DNA of 64,000 nt, taken from positions 96,474 through 160,473 of the forward strand of contig JAPYMA010003004.1 in the NCBI GenBank assembly GCA_035041965.1. The letters run 5' to 3'. The notes under the pieces were generated by a model that saw only the letters and a program-made list of their open reading frames with translations, searched no databases and had not been told where the DNA came from. Of this stretch, positions 41,631 through 52,961 are shown piece after piece; the first letter of the stretch is position 1; every line of letters starts with the position of its first letter. The DNA comes from Anisakis pegreffii. Lineage: Eukaryota > Nematoda > Chromadorea > Rhabditida > Anisakidae. Made by a program: the position numbers and the translations under genes.

Positions 41631-44600
41631 TTATTCATAAATGTTGACAATGGGTTCGCTGTTTTCGAGCAGTACAGCCCTGAACATGCCTGGCGTGTTA
41701 AAGGGCATAGCAATATTACCGTCCTTATCGATTCCTATAAAGCCGGCCATCGTTTGCTTTAAATCAACAAGTACAACCTGATTACATGCTTGTAATAAAG
41801 TCATTTTGGAATATTTCACCAAATCAGCTATTTGCCTGAAAATAGTCTAAGGTTTCGTGCCTTACAGATGATTATGATCTGTGGAAGCGAGCTATTTGAT
41901 TAAGTGATGCTGTTTCCTATAATAACACCAGTTTGAATGACCTAGATTGATCAATTCAGTCTTATAACACTATTCACATTGAGTCGTGATGAAATTCTGC
42001 ATAGATAAATGTCCAATATCACGTTCTTATGAATCATCTATTATATTTAAACTGAGTCTTTGACCAGTCTATTTATACTCACAACAAAACGATTCTGCGG
42101 CAAAATACGGAACCAAATTGAAAACAACTATCCCAAATTTTCAATGAACAATTTCAACACTACTTCTAATCGATACCTATAAACTTCTATAGATTCGTTC
42201 GTCTCAAGCAGATACCAAGATTGAATTTCATAGCACGAATTTGAACATCTGACTTAATGCTAGTTGTTCGTATCTTCAACGCTCAACATATGCGCACTTC
42301 AGTGCATCCTAGACCGACTTCGAAAATTATTTAATTACAATTGAACGCATACGGTAAGCTGTCCACCTTAGACATACACCACATATAATGAAGAAATAAA
42401 AATTTCTGATTGTGAGCATAACAAACAGTCAATCCATCAACTCACTTCGCAGCCGAAATTCGAATGAACTCGTCCCCATTCCCGGTTCCACTCACTGCGA
42501 TCTCTCGATCCGCATAAAAACCAGCGCCTTGAACGTTTCAACAATGAATCAACAATTTTATGCACACATATTCTTTGTGAAACAAATAATTGTTGACGAC
42601 ATAGATTCTATTTTACCAAATTTACCTCCTTACTCACATTCACGAATCGTGCAAATAAATGAACAAATCGCAAAGATTATTGTTAAGTTTACTGACGCAC
42701 TTTAAAGAACATATCATCAGTTTAATGGTCACATTGTGAAGTCTATTAGGGCAATGATAATGATAACATAATTGCAGTGAAGAAGTAAAATGTTCGTTGC
42801 CGCAGATATTTCAGCCTCATTTCATACCAGCTGTTAAAAAGAAATAAACATACCAACAATACTGGAATCACTAACACGACCAGACTCTTTGGCAGTGAGT
42901 CCTCCAGTAGACGAAGCACATGCCAAACGCCCTTCATGATCTAATGCTACTGCACCAACTGTATCGCTTGATTTATTTGTTATCACCTGAAATATTCTTC
43001 ATTTAACAAAAAAGGCATTCTTTTTGCATAATGATCCAACTCAACTTTATATTGAGATTGTTATTACTATTATTGTTATCATTAGCTCTTTGAAGATAAA
43101 CTGTTTACTGGATAAGTTGATCTGACTGAGATGAAATTTTGTAGTGATACTTTATAACTGTTCTTGAATGGATAGACCGATATGGGAGAAAGTATCGAAC
43201 GAATGCGCGTTTGTGAAGGAATACGATTCGAATAAGGATAAGTCGATAAGAGGAAAAAAGAAAAACTTCTGAAGCGGATCATTTTTTGTGGTTGCAACCA
43301 ACTGCATCATTCGCAGCGAATAAGCAGTTGATCAATTTGCACGAAATCATTTATAATCGTTTTGCCGATGACAAACAGAAGGAATCCCATGACAATACTT
43401 TATCAAGTTCAGTATAATTTGATATCAGCTGTGATAAATTCAAAACAAGTTATCTATAAAGTAATAATCAAAACAAACATTATGATCCAGTTGGGGTTTA
43501 ATATTCTTGCTCAGAACCGATCGCATCTGATCGTATCTGAATGCATTCATTGATTAGCACCACGCTGATAAAACAGTGCTACCTGTTTCGTGAAATTTTG
43601 TCATATTGTTTGCTTTCAGAATGATGTGAGGGAATGACATAAATAACTTAAAAGGTATCACTTAAAAGATTTCAACAGGATCTTTGAAGGATGCTCTATT
43701 TGGATCTGTTATTGATTCATAGAGCTGTTACGATCTTGTTCACCGCATAAAATCATGGAAGAGTCGAATGATGGATCATAAATTTGAGATGAGACAAGCG
43801 AAACCTTGTCACACTGTTTTGTGGAGTAGCTCCCCTCCTACTTCAACATACCAATTATGGTGAGGGCACGAAAAACTGGTTCAATTGGAATCCATTTTTG
43901 TGATTCTGAACTTCAATAAATATTGGAAACTAGAAACATTCAAAAGCGAGAATCCATCGATTACCGTCACCCCGTGTATAGATCTGTTTTCGGTTTTTAT
44001 ATCGATCGAAGCTAGTCATGTGTTCGATTACGCAACACGACTGCAATACGCAACATATGGAGTGGTACCTGTGTTGAGTGAAAAAATATTCACGAGCTTC
44101 AGTGACACATCCGTGCACCGCCGCAAATTTTTCAGCACCGGGTCCACATAACAGAGAATGTACTGAATGCTTCAATACACAATGAGCTGCACATATTGGA
44201 TTTTTTACACTTAAATAATTACACGTGAAGGCCTCATAATTTCATTGAAAGCATCATTTATTTTTGGTGACGGCGACACAGTCACCAATTCGTTGATCGC
44301 ATTCAGCAAAACTTTTTTTTGAAAATTTTTATGTGGAGCTAAACGGAAACTTCTACGTTGCTTACGAATTATCCTCAACTGCATGTACGTGTCAAACGCA
44401 GTGGAGGAAAAAATAATAAAAGTAATAGTAGGAATAATAATACCAATAATAGTAGAATCATAGATAAATGTAAACGGGACAATATGGAAGTACTTTGTTA
44501 AAGTGGAAACACCTCCGACAGCACCAGTGTAACCATCCATTACACCTGCATCCATCTCGTTTGTGCCATCTCTTGTGAACACCGATCCTTTACCACAATT

Positions 44601-45261
44601 GAACTGAATATAGTCTTCATAAACGATCATCAGTCTTCGTTACCGTTCACTTGAAGTTGCGATATTCGAAAGGGTAGCGACTTGTTATCACAGCCATTAT
44701 TGTTATTGTTTCATTAGTGTGACTATTACGATGCTCATTTATGCCCGCGTCAGTATTGTGATTATAATAGCATCACAATTTTTTCTTTAGCGATAATACT
44801 TTTGATGTGTATTAATGGACATAATATTCAGGTTTTGAACGAGTATCAAATAGACTGATACGAAAGACGAATAACTAATCCCAAAACAACTGCATCTGCC
44901 GCCTCATGAAAAGAGACGTGAACAATTCTCTGAGGGAAACAACATCGAATCTGGTAAATTCTCGCGATATTTAATTTTATTGACGAATCGAAATACATAG
45001 AGAAATCTTGCAACAATTACAGCGTCATCGATCCTAACTGAACAGGATATAAGTGCCCACTTGAGGACAATCTTCAAGAACTTTGACGGCTTCGACGACC
45101 GCAGCCAAAGCGGAACCACCACTCGATAACTGACGCATTGCCGCATTTGCACTTTCAGCTAAAGCACCTCTACATTCTTGTTCACGTGCAGCATCCATCG
45201 CACCAATTATCCCACAACCACCGTGGATTACCACTAAACCTTTACGCTTCGCTTCGTTCAT
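41631..45261 (-). CDS. Isoaspartyl peptidase / L-asparaginase (Ntn hydrolase, ASRGL1-like)
   Basis: Six exons in phase: 45061-45261, 44494-44603, 44069-44209, 42854-42966, 42446-42527 and 41631-41835, giving 283 aa (human ASRGL1 has 308). Seen: N-terminal VVIHGGCG; CGKGSVFTRDGTNEMDAGVM, matching the AGCGSVL..G.VEMDASIM region; the catalytic-Thr segment DTVGAVALD; STGGLTAKESGRVSDSSIVGAG; and SGTGNGDEF. Family knowledge: the precursor self-cleaves just before this Thr, which becomes the nucleophile that hydrolyses asparagine and isoaspartyl dipeptides in the cytosol. The Thr lies right after an exon junction. The ATG at 45261 was chosen because it matches the family start and lies 4 nt after an acceptor (CTGTTCAG). 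The mature C-terminal part is shorter than in human. Donor GTGGGC after exon 1 is unusual. Confidence 0.9.
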
Positions 45262-45280
45262 TGCACTGAACAGTATTAAC
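45262..45280 (-). promoter_or_regulatory. Splice acceptor 4 nt before the asparaginase ATG
   Basis: On the minus strand AATACTGTTCAG is followed by TGCA and then the start codon. Such a short leader is typical of spliced-leader trans-splicing in nematodes. A very short second exon of a cis-spliced 5' UTR is the alternative. Confidence 0.5.
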
Positions 45281-47045
45281 TTCTCCACGGACCGTGCTAT
45301 GGAATCGATTGCAAAAATCAAATTGATTGGAAATTTCACGGGAATTATAATCCATTTCTCGACCGTAACAAGAATGAAAACAAAAGAGGACAGTAAAACT
45401 GAGCACTCGTCAGTGCTGAGAGAGCAATCTAAAAAAAGACAACAAATACATATTGAAAATTCAACGGAGCTTCAATATAAACCAATTCGTATCGGAAATA
45501 ATCAAAACTACTCAAAGATTCTCATAACCATTACACGTCACCTCTGCTTTTTTGCATAATTTGGAGTTTTCAACGTTAAAGTCACAATTGTCACCAAGTT
45601 AACAGATTATAATGACTTCACAACTGCTGAATCGCACACTGTGATGATAGAAGAGTTAAATTATGGGATTCAAAATTGACACCAAATAACGTCTTCCGAT
45701 GTGCCTGCTCTACGGTGTGGTGAGTACTGCACCACAATATATACAGGATTTTTTCATAGGGAAGCGGAGGGAGATACTAGCGGAAAACTCGAAAATCAGT
45801 GAAAGCCAAACATTGCACTACAGTCCACGACAACACCTCGCAAAAGAACCATATACTGCAACAACTTAAGGGTCTTGTGATACATCATCAAAAAAGTACC
45901 AATAATGTACCATACCCTTCTTTCATGAATATCACGATCCACTGTAGTGTACCGCATCCGTTTTATCAAGCTTTTCGCGAGTACTAACAAAGAGACATAC
46001 CAGGTATCGGTAGGGTGAAACTTTGCTTACTATTAATACGAACTTCGAAACAGTTTACAATAATTCGAAAATTTTAACGGGTCTGATCGCGACCTTTTCA
46101 TGTGATTTAGTGAGTCACTATCCATTCGAAATCCTGATCCTCCATTCATACATCTTTATTACTTTGATCTTTCCAGTAAGACACGCTCGCCTACTCATTT
46201 CTTTATCCACTAAGAAAGTGAAAACTGAGGAAACATGGAGCGGACATATTTGCAAACAAGTGAGGAAGCAGATTAACTGTGAGTTTCAGCACTGGTTGGA
46301 TAGGTAAAGTGGAGACATCCTGGTATCTGCTATCGTCTGCATTTTTCTATCCACTAAGTGAATGATTTATGTGGTACGTTGTAGATTTGCAGCCAAAACC
46401 TTTATTCACTGCTCCTTACCGGATCCAATAGCAAGGAGAGATAATTGTAAACTGATTTATGTGTCTCTAGTAGTTTAAGCATTGATCACCTCTTTCCTTA
46501 ATCAGTTGCATCGTATCGTCTTTGAACTTTTCTGTGCGTTCTCATAAATCCCAGCATAATCCTAAGCCCAGAATTACCGTATCGTGACATCTTGCTTTGA
46601 TTACCGCCACTTCAGAGCCAGTTAACAGAGATTTATACTTTTGCGTAATTTATCAAATCTTGATTTCATAACATGTTCATGTAAGTGTGAAGGAAATATT
46701 TACGATGCAACCGTTTCACGCTCGTGTTATTCAACGAGTGAGACGGTATTCCGCAAGAGGGGCAGATGAGTTGAAAGTACTGAATGGTCATTAGAACCGT
46801 TTATTGAAAATATACAGCACAAACGAATGACTTGCATACAAATTCATCTGAATAACATATGAAGCATCTAAAAAATCATGAACGTTGACAACAATGTCAC
46901 TGCACAACATTAAATACAACATCTATTATCAGCATAGAATTATCCTGTACAACTGTTGGTAAATTAATTATATGAATGAGTTCAACGATTCACTCATACG
47001 CTCAATGGGATAGTTTTGTATCGGTTTACACATATCACCAATCGA
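45281..47045. other. Intergenic region
   Basis: No gene supported. It lies between the 3' end of MED21 and the 5' end of the asparaginase gene, both on the minus strand. Open frames here are short and without motifs. Confidence 0.5.
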
Positions 47046-47963
47046 TCAGACCAAAGGTCTGCATTCCAATTGAACTCGAGCAATATCAGCCAATTTTTGC
47101 TGAATCTGCACAACCAATTCCTCACCACGCGCAACAATACTCTCAAGCTCACGTGCTGACTGTAATTTCACATGAAAATTTGTCGGGTCTAACACAGGCA
47201 CATTTAGGGTGTTTCAAAGAATACATATCAATGCGCTATCTCTGAACTTCAATCGCATTCTTCTCCTTTCACATAAACTAAGCAATTTTCAAAACGATTC
47301 CATACTCACTATTCTTTCGAGTGCCATTCTCACCGCAAATGATGACCTAGTAAGAGGGTTACATCAATGGCAGTAGACGTTGCAAGAGTGTACGAAATGA
47401 GTTGATTTTATATCAGATCATCAATTTAAAAATTTGAAATATCATTAAAAATGAGAACTGTTAGAGAATAACATACTCTAGCACGCTGTTCATCCATACG
47501 CATCAATTCAGCATCGCAATCCGTATTGCTCGTTAACGGTTCATCGATTGGTAATGAATCTATTAGAATCTCTATATCTTTCGCTAAGTAAGCAATATTT
47601 GTAGCAAATAATTCACAATTATTCTCTGATTCCAGTTCCTAAAAAAGAGCAATGATTTATTCAGAGATATTTATTTAAAAGAAATAGCACTGATATTTCT
47701 ATCGACCAAAGGAATCTGCTTTCAGGAATTTCACTTCGAAAGGTTTCAAGAAACTGAAGTAATGACGATGACGAAGTATCAGAATTACTATTCAAATAAA
47801 GAAACGAAAATATTTGTTTCCTAACGCATGGAAAAGTGTCAACCTTTGAAGTGCAATTGAAATCGCATCGAGGAGCCAATCGTTGTAATTCTCCAACTGA
47901 GTTACACATTTGCTCAGCTAATTCATTAACTAAATCTTGCAACTGAGTCAATCGATCTGCCAT
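47046..47963 (-). CDS. MED21: Mediator complex subunit 21 (copy 1, intact)
   Basis: Three exons in phase: 47844-47963, 47477-47638 and 47046-47159, giving 131 aa (human MED21 has 144). Seen: the conserved start [20 protein letters not shown], then [12 protein letters not shown], then a helix [15 protein letters not shown] and a C-terminal helix [15 protein letters not shown]. These align with human MED21 without gaps across the exon 2/3 junction. Family knowledge: MED21 pairs with MED7 as a coiled-coil hinge in the middle module of Mediator, in the nucleus, and is essential for RNA polymerase II transcription. The 3' exon lies outside the duplicated block, so this is the only complete copy here. 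DIM1 copy 1 lies 0.7 kb upstream on the same strand. Confidence 0.94.
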
Positions 47964-47980
47964 TTCTCTGAATTAAAACT
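47964..47980 (-). promoter_or_regulatory. Splice acceptor 4 nt before the MED21 ATG
   Basis: TTTTAATTCAG then AGAA then ATG on the minus strand. The same arrangement precedes the copy 2 start (GATTCAG, AGAT, ATG). It fits spliced-leader addition to MED21 as the downstream gene of a DIM1-MED21 unit. Confidence 0.55.
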
Positions 47981-48684
47981 ATTAAAACACTGTTGTTTAT
48001 TCGTTATTCGTACCAGACTATTAATAATACAACAGTCCGATTGAGAACAGCCTATTTTTAAGTGTTTTATTAAAACACTCAAGTCAATAAACACATCACA
48101 CTCTAAAGTCCATTCTACTCTCAAAACCACAAAGACACCTCTTAATCAGTTCTGTTTCAAAAAATTAATTTGATTTGCGCATCCCCTGAGCATTATTACA
48201 CCCCCAATGTAGTAAACTCAAATAAATAAACGAAAGTTGACCAAATATCTGAACAATGGAACGAATCTACCACTGGTTGAATCATTATAGTAGAATATAT
48301 AAAAATTTTATCGAAACGACCCATTGACAATGTACAGTAATATCACTCACTCGAAATTTTAAATTTTGTAATAAACAGTTATCGATCATCAATCGAATAT
48401 ACTGAAGAAAACGGTTGAAAATACGTGAATAAATGAGTTGTTCATATCAACTCATTTTCGAATGTCATCCGAAGTGGAGTACCACAAGTAACAATCAACC
48501 TTACTTCTTTTCATCGAACAAAGAACAATAATATGTTACATTAATTACACCGCTGAAGTATTACATATCGTAACAATTCAATTGACATTGCCATAAATGA
48601 ATACAGTGGATGTCTGATACAAGAAAGCTTCTGAATTGTTTTGCTTTCGATTGATGATCAACTTCAGCATTCGTACACAAATAA

Positions 48685-49700
48685 TTAATATTTGTATTTG
48701 GTGGAATAATCCTTCGGTGAAACAACTAAACCACGACCCTTTCGCGCACCTCGATAAACAGTTTCCAATATATCAATCAATTCTTGACCGTCCGTTATTG
48801 GCCAGTTTATTTTATTGTTATTACCAGTACCTAAAGATTCAATAAGAAGAATCGTTTTGAAATATCATAAAATACTATGAAGATGGCGGCATTTAAATTT
48901 CAGTGTCACAGACTAATAATACGTGGCTAATAAACAATTCAATTAAAAATTTCGAGCGCACTCATTGTCTAAGACGTTTTTATGAATGAATTGGAATTGA
49001 TTAAATCGTCATCGAATATTTCTTCGAAGAGGAATTCAGAAATGATGGCAGAATAACAAAAAATAATGGCAGAATGGGTAAGTAACCGACGAATATGAAA
49101 CAATTTCAAAAGTGAACGAATCAAAACAAATAAGCAACATGAATGACAATGGTACAATGTCTCACCTAAATCGACCATGATGTGTTTATTCCTGAAGAAG
49201 AACATAACAGTGCAAGGATCGTATAACTCATACATTTTATTGAAATCTGGTACTTCAGTTGTATCAACCAAATATATAACCGCAAAATTCTTCACTTTAT
49301 TTGCTATTTTGTATAGAGTCTGAAAACGAAATTTATTGTCAGTTATATGACGACATAAAATATCGATAGGAACTGAAACATTTCTCTGGTGGCCATCAAC
49401 AAGGCAAATTCTGAGCGTTGGTTGATGAACCAACTCTAACACTAATATATACATATATATTAAATGGTGAAAATAACATTTTAAAAATATTAATTTTTGG
49501 TGACAATAAAACAACGCCACTTCAATGAGTTCCTTCTGTGAATAAGTATTTTAAATTAAACAAGTAAAAACCTCATCCATACGCATACAACTCGGATCCC
49601 AATCGTGACCAAATCGAATCAAAACAACACGATCTTCTTCGGCCAGAATTGACTGATCCACCTGCCAACCATTACTTAAATGCGGTAACATATAAGACAT
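48685..49700 (-). CDS. DIM1: U5 snRNP thioredoxin-like protein DIM1/TXNL4A (copy 1)
   Basis: Three exons in phase: 49572-49700, 49166-49319 and 48685-48830, giving 142 aa, exactly the family length. Seen: MSYMLPHLSNGWQVDQSI, RFGHDWDPSCMRMDE, KVKNFAVIYLVDTTEVPDFN, YDPCTVMFFFRNKHIMVDLG, TGNNNKINW and the end KGRGLVVSPKDYSTKYKY. Family knowledge: DIM1/Dib1 has a thioredoxin fold without redox cysteines, sits in the U5/tri-snRNP, and must leave before spliceosome activation. The protein is almost identical to animal DIM1. An acceptor (ATTTCAG) lies 43 nt before the ATG. The exon 3 acceptor here is TTTAG; copy 2 has TTCAG. A second intact copy lies 3261 bp to the right. Confidence 0.97.
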
Positions 49701-50155
49701 TTTGAAAATTACTATCAATCACTTCACTAAGCAGTACTACAACCTGAAATATTTGATTTAGTCGGATAAGTTTATTTTCTAGCATCTATTTTTGGTCTGC
49801 TGTAGTTTAAAAATTTTTTCCGGTTTCATATTTACTTTCGTAAATATGAAACTGAAGCGTAGTCATTTTATGTGAGAATTTTTTCGAAAAAAATTCCAAC
49901 ACCAAATCCTCTAAAATATACAGTAGTCTTGGATAGAAACTGCAGAAATCAACTCGTATCATTTTAACCATCTTTGCGCTTAAACGCGGTCATTTTCAAA
50001 ACCTAGGCCTCAGGGCGACTCTAATAGCAAGCCTCAGTCTAAGCGCAGGCCTGACTCCAGCAGGTGAAGCTAAATTGCACTCGGGTGCTTCCTGCATTTT
50101 CTTAAAACACCGTGTGTTTATTAAAGGTTCCATTCTCGAAGATCTGCAGAAGTTT

Positions 50156-50664
50156 CAAACGCTCAGATCAAAAAGTAATTGAGATGCTGCTTCGGTAAAG
50201 AATCGGTGCTACCGCACTCATGCAAATCGTAAAAATGTCCACAATTAAGCATAAGCACAGGTCTGAGCTGACAGCATAAGTCCAAGCCGGAGCTCCTTGA
50301 ATGGCGACAACGAGAAGCCTTAGTCACGATGCCTTGTATTTAGACTTACTAATAGACTTAAGCCGAGGCATCTATTTAAAAAATGTGCGGTGCATTCACA
50401 CTGCGCTGAGGTACCTACTAAATAAACATTGGTATATTTAAGGTCAGTAAAATTAAAACAGTATTTCGTTCGTTCATATTCGCAGTTGTGTGTGGTGTAG
50501 TAGAACACAATAAGAAACGTTCGCAGCGGTATTTCCACACGCTAAAAAGTTTCCAAAAAGGATTCCGCGGGTTTTCACACTTAATTTGCACGTTCACAGC
50601 ACAGCAGAGGAATCAGTAGCATGCAGGGCAACAGTGATCGTAAAATAGGTCGGCAGAATTTCAA
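50156..50664. other. Spacer between the two duplication units
   Basis: Unique relative to the duplicated blocks. It contains TGAGC/AAGCC word-rich DNA (about 50230-50310) like islands elsewhere in the window. No gene is supported. Confidence 0.5.
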
Positions 50665-50799
50665 TCCATTTTTCTCGTTTCGCATAAAGTAAGCAATTTT
50701 GAAAACGATTCCATACTCACTGTTCTCTCGGATGTCATTCGCACCGCAAATGATGACTGTGTAAACTTACAATCAGCTGGTAAGAGGTTTACTTCAGGG

Positions 50800-50979
50800 T
50801 AGTGATGAGGTCCGAGCGAAATTTCGTTCGGTCGGGTTCTGACCGAATTGGCATTTCGTCGTTCCGACAGTCGGAATTCCGACCAAATTGGCATTTCGCT
50901 GTTCCGACAGTCAGAATTCCGGATTCCGACCGAAATTGTCGAGTTTTTTCGACCGACTGTCGGTCGGATACCATCACTA
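50800..50979. mobile_element. hAT-like MITE, 180 bp, inserted in duplication copy 2
   Basis: The left end TAGTGATGAGGTCCGA and the inverted right end TAGTGATGGTATCCGA form a 16-bp terminal inverted repeat. Flanks CTTCAGGG (50792-50799) and ATTCAGGG (50980-50987) are an 8-bp target-site duplication with one mismatch. Copy 1 has no such sequence at the matching place, so it acts as an empty site. Inside, a 40-bp unit repeats twice (50841-50880 and 50881-50920, GACC.AATTGGCATTTCG). Confidence 0.82.
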
Positions 50980-51128
50980 ATTCAGGGGCAGGAGAAGTTG
51001 CATGAGTTCACGAAACGAGTTGATTTTGTATTAGATCATTAATTAAATAATTTGGAATATCATAAAAGATGTCAAAAATGAGAACCAATAAATGAATAAG
51101 TGTATTTCAATGTCAGAGAATAACATAC

Positions 51129-51614
51129 TCTAGCACGCTGTTCATCCATACGCATCAATTCAGCATCGCAATCCGTATTGCTCGTTAACGGCTCATCAAT
51201 TGGTAATGAATCTATTAGAATCTCTATATCTTTTGCTAAGTAAGCAATATTTGTTGCAAACAATTCACAATTATTCTCTGATTCCAGTTCCTAAAAAAGA
51301 GCAATGATTTATTCAGAGATATTTATTTAAAAGAAATAGCACTAATATTTCTATCGACCAAAGGAATCTGCTTTCAGGAATTTCACTTCGAAAGGTTTCA
51401 AGAAACTGAAGTAATAACGATGACGAAGTATCAGAATTACTATGCATATAAAGAAACGAAAATATTTGTTTCTTAACGCATAGAAGAAAGTCAACCTTTG
51501 GAGTGTTATTGAAATCGCATCAAGGAGCCGATCGTTGTAATCCTCAACCGAGTTACACATTTGCTCAGGTAATTCATTAACTAAATCTTGCAAATGTGTC
51601 AGTCGATCTGCCAT
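51129..51614 (-). pseudogene. MED21 copy 2, broken
   Basis: Exon 1 starts normally ([15 protein letters not shown]) but has lost one base after NSV relative to copy 1, shifting the frame to EDYNDRLLD. It also carries Leu-to-His and Ala-to-Pro changes in the conserved first helix. Exon 2 (51129-51290) is preserved. Exon 3, with the last 37 residues, was not included in the duplication, and a MITE sits where the downstream intron would be. It cannot make MED21. Confidence 0.9.
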
Positions 51615-51945
51615 ATCTCTGAATCAAAACTAGTAAAACACTGTTGTTTATTCCTTATTCGTACCAGACTATTAATGATACAACAGTCCGATTGAGAACA
51701 GCCTATTTTTTAAGTGGTTTATTAAAATAGTGAAGTCAATAAACACATCACAAGTGACAATCAACTTTACTTCTTTTAATCGAACAAAGAACAACAGTAT
51801 GTTGCATCAATTACACTGCTGATTATTACATAACGTAACAATTCAACTGGCATTGCGATAAATGAACATAGTGTCTGATACGAGAACGTTTTTGAATTGT
51901 TTTGCTTTCGATTGATGATCAACTTCAGCATTCGTACACAAATAA

Positions 51946-52961
51946 TTAATATTTGTATTTGGTGGAATAATCCTTCGGTGAAACAACTAAACCACGACCC
52001 TTTCGCGCACCTCGATAAACTGTTTCCAATATATCAGTCAATTCTTGACCGTCCGTTATGGGCCAGTTGATTTTATTGTTATTACCAGTACCTGAAGATT
52101 CAATAAGAAGAATCGTTTTGAAATATCATAAAATACTATGAAGATGGCGGCATTTAAATTTCAGTGTCACAGACTAATAATACGTGGCTAATAAACAATT
52201 CAATTAAAAATTTCGAGCGCACTCATTGTCTAAGACGTTTTTATGAATGAATTGGAATTGATTAAATCGTCATCGAATATTTCTTCGAAGAGGAATTCAG
52301 AAATGATGGCAGAATAACAAAAAATAATGGCAGAATGGGTAAGTAACCGACGAATATGAAACAATTTCAAAAGTGAACGAATCAAAACAAATAAGCAACA
52401 TGAATGACAATGGTACAATGTCTCACCTAAATCGACCATGATGTGTTTATTCCTGAAGAAGAACATAACAGTGCAAGGATCGTATAACTCATACATTTTA
52501 TTGAAATCTGGTACTTCAGTTGTATCAACCAAATATATAACCGCAAAATTCTTCACTTTATTTGCTATTTTGTATAGAGTCTGAAAACGAAATTTATTGT
52601 CAGTTATATGACGACATAAAATATCGATAGGAACTGAAACATTTCTCTGGTGGCCATCAACAAGGCAAATTCTGAGCGTTGGTTGATGAACCAACTCTAA
52701 CACTAATATATACATATATATTAAATGGTGAAAATAACATTTTAAAAATATTAATTTTTGGTGACAATAAAACAACGCCACTTCAATGAGTTCCTTCTGT
52801 GAATAAGTATTTTAAATTAAACAAGTAAAAACCTCATCCATACGCATACAACTTGGATCCCAATCGTGACCAAATCGAATCAAAACAGCACGATCTTCTT
52901 CGGCCAGAATTGATTGATCCACCTGCCAGCCATTACTCAAATGCGGTAACATGTAAGACAT
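51946..52961 (-). CDS. DIM1: U5 snRNP thioredoxin-like protein DIM1/TXNL4A (copy 2)
   Basis: Exons 52833-52961, 52427-52580 and 51946-52091 keep phase and give 142 aa. Relative to copy 1 it has two amino-acid changes: Val to Ala after EEDR in exon 1 and Ile to Thr after GQEL in exon 3. Other exon changes are silent. Exon 2 and both introns are identical to copy 1 by eye. Start, stop and splice sites are intact, so it may be a working second gene. It comes from the tandem duplication whose partner MED21 has decayed. Confidence 0.95.

Larger units (their letters stand above)
47250..50155. repeat. Segmental duplication, copy 1 (MED21 exons 1-2 plus DIM1)
   Basis: This block is repeated in direct orientation at about 50665-53355. 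Copy 1 carries about 390 bp at 48098-48487, between MED21 and DIM1, that copy 2 lacks. A stretch from 48834 to 49592 is identical to copy 2 by eye; the rest differs by several percent. The left edge falls between MED21 exons 2 and 3. The right edge ends at a shared TTCCATTCTCGAAGA. Confidence 0.93.

Noticed and set aside
45716..45745. Small hairpin GTGGTGAGTACTGCACCAC
   Set aside because: Short stem expected by chance in this much AT-rich DNA.
48969..49520. 183-residue open frame (-), identical in both duplication copies
   Set aside because: It is DIM1 exon 2 extended into both introns. The family alignment ends at the splice sites, so the extra residues are intron.
50802..51042. Overlapping Arg/Ser-rich frames on both strands
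   Set aside because: They are translations of the MITE and its 40-bp internal repeat.
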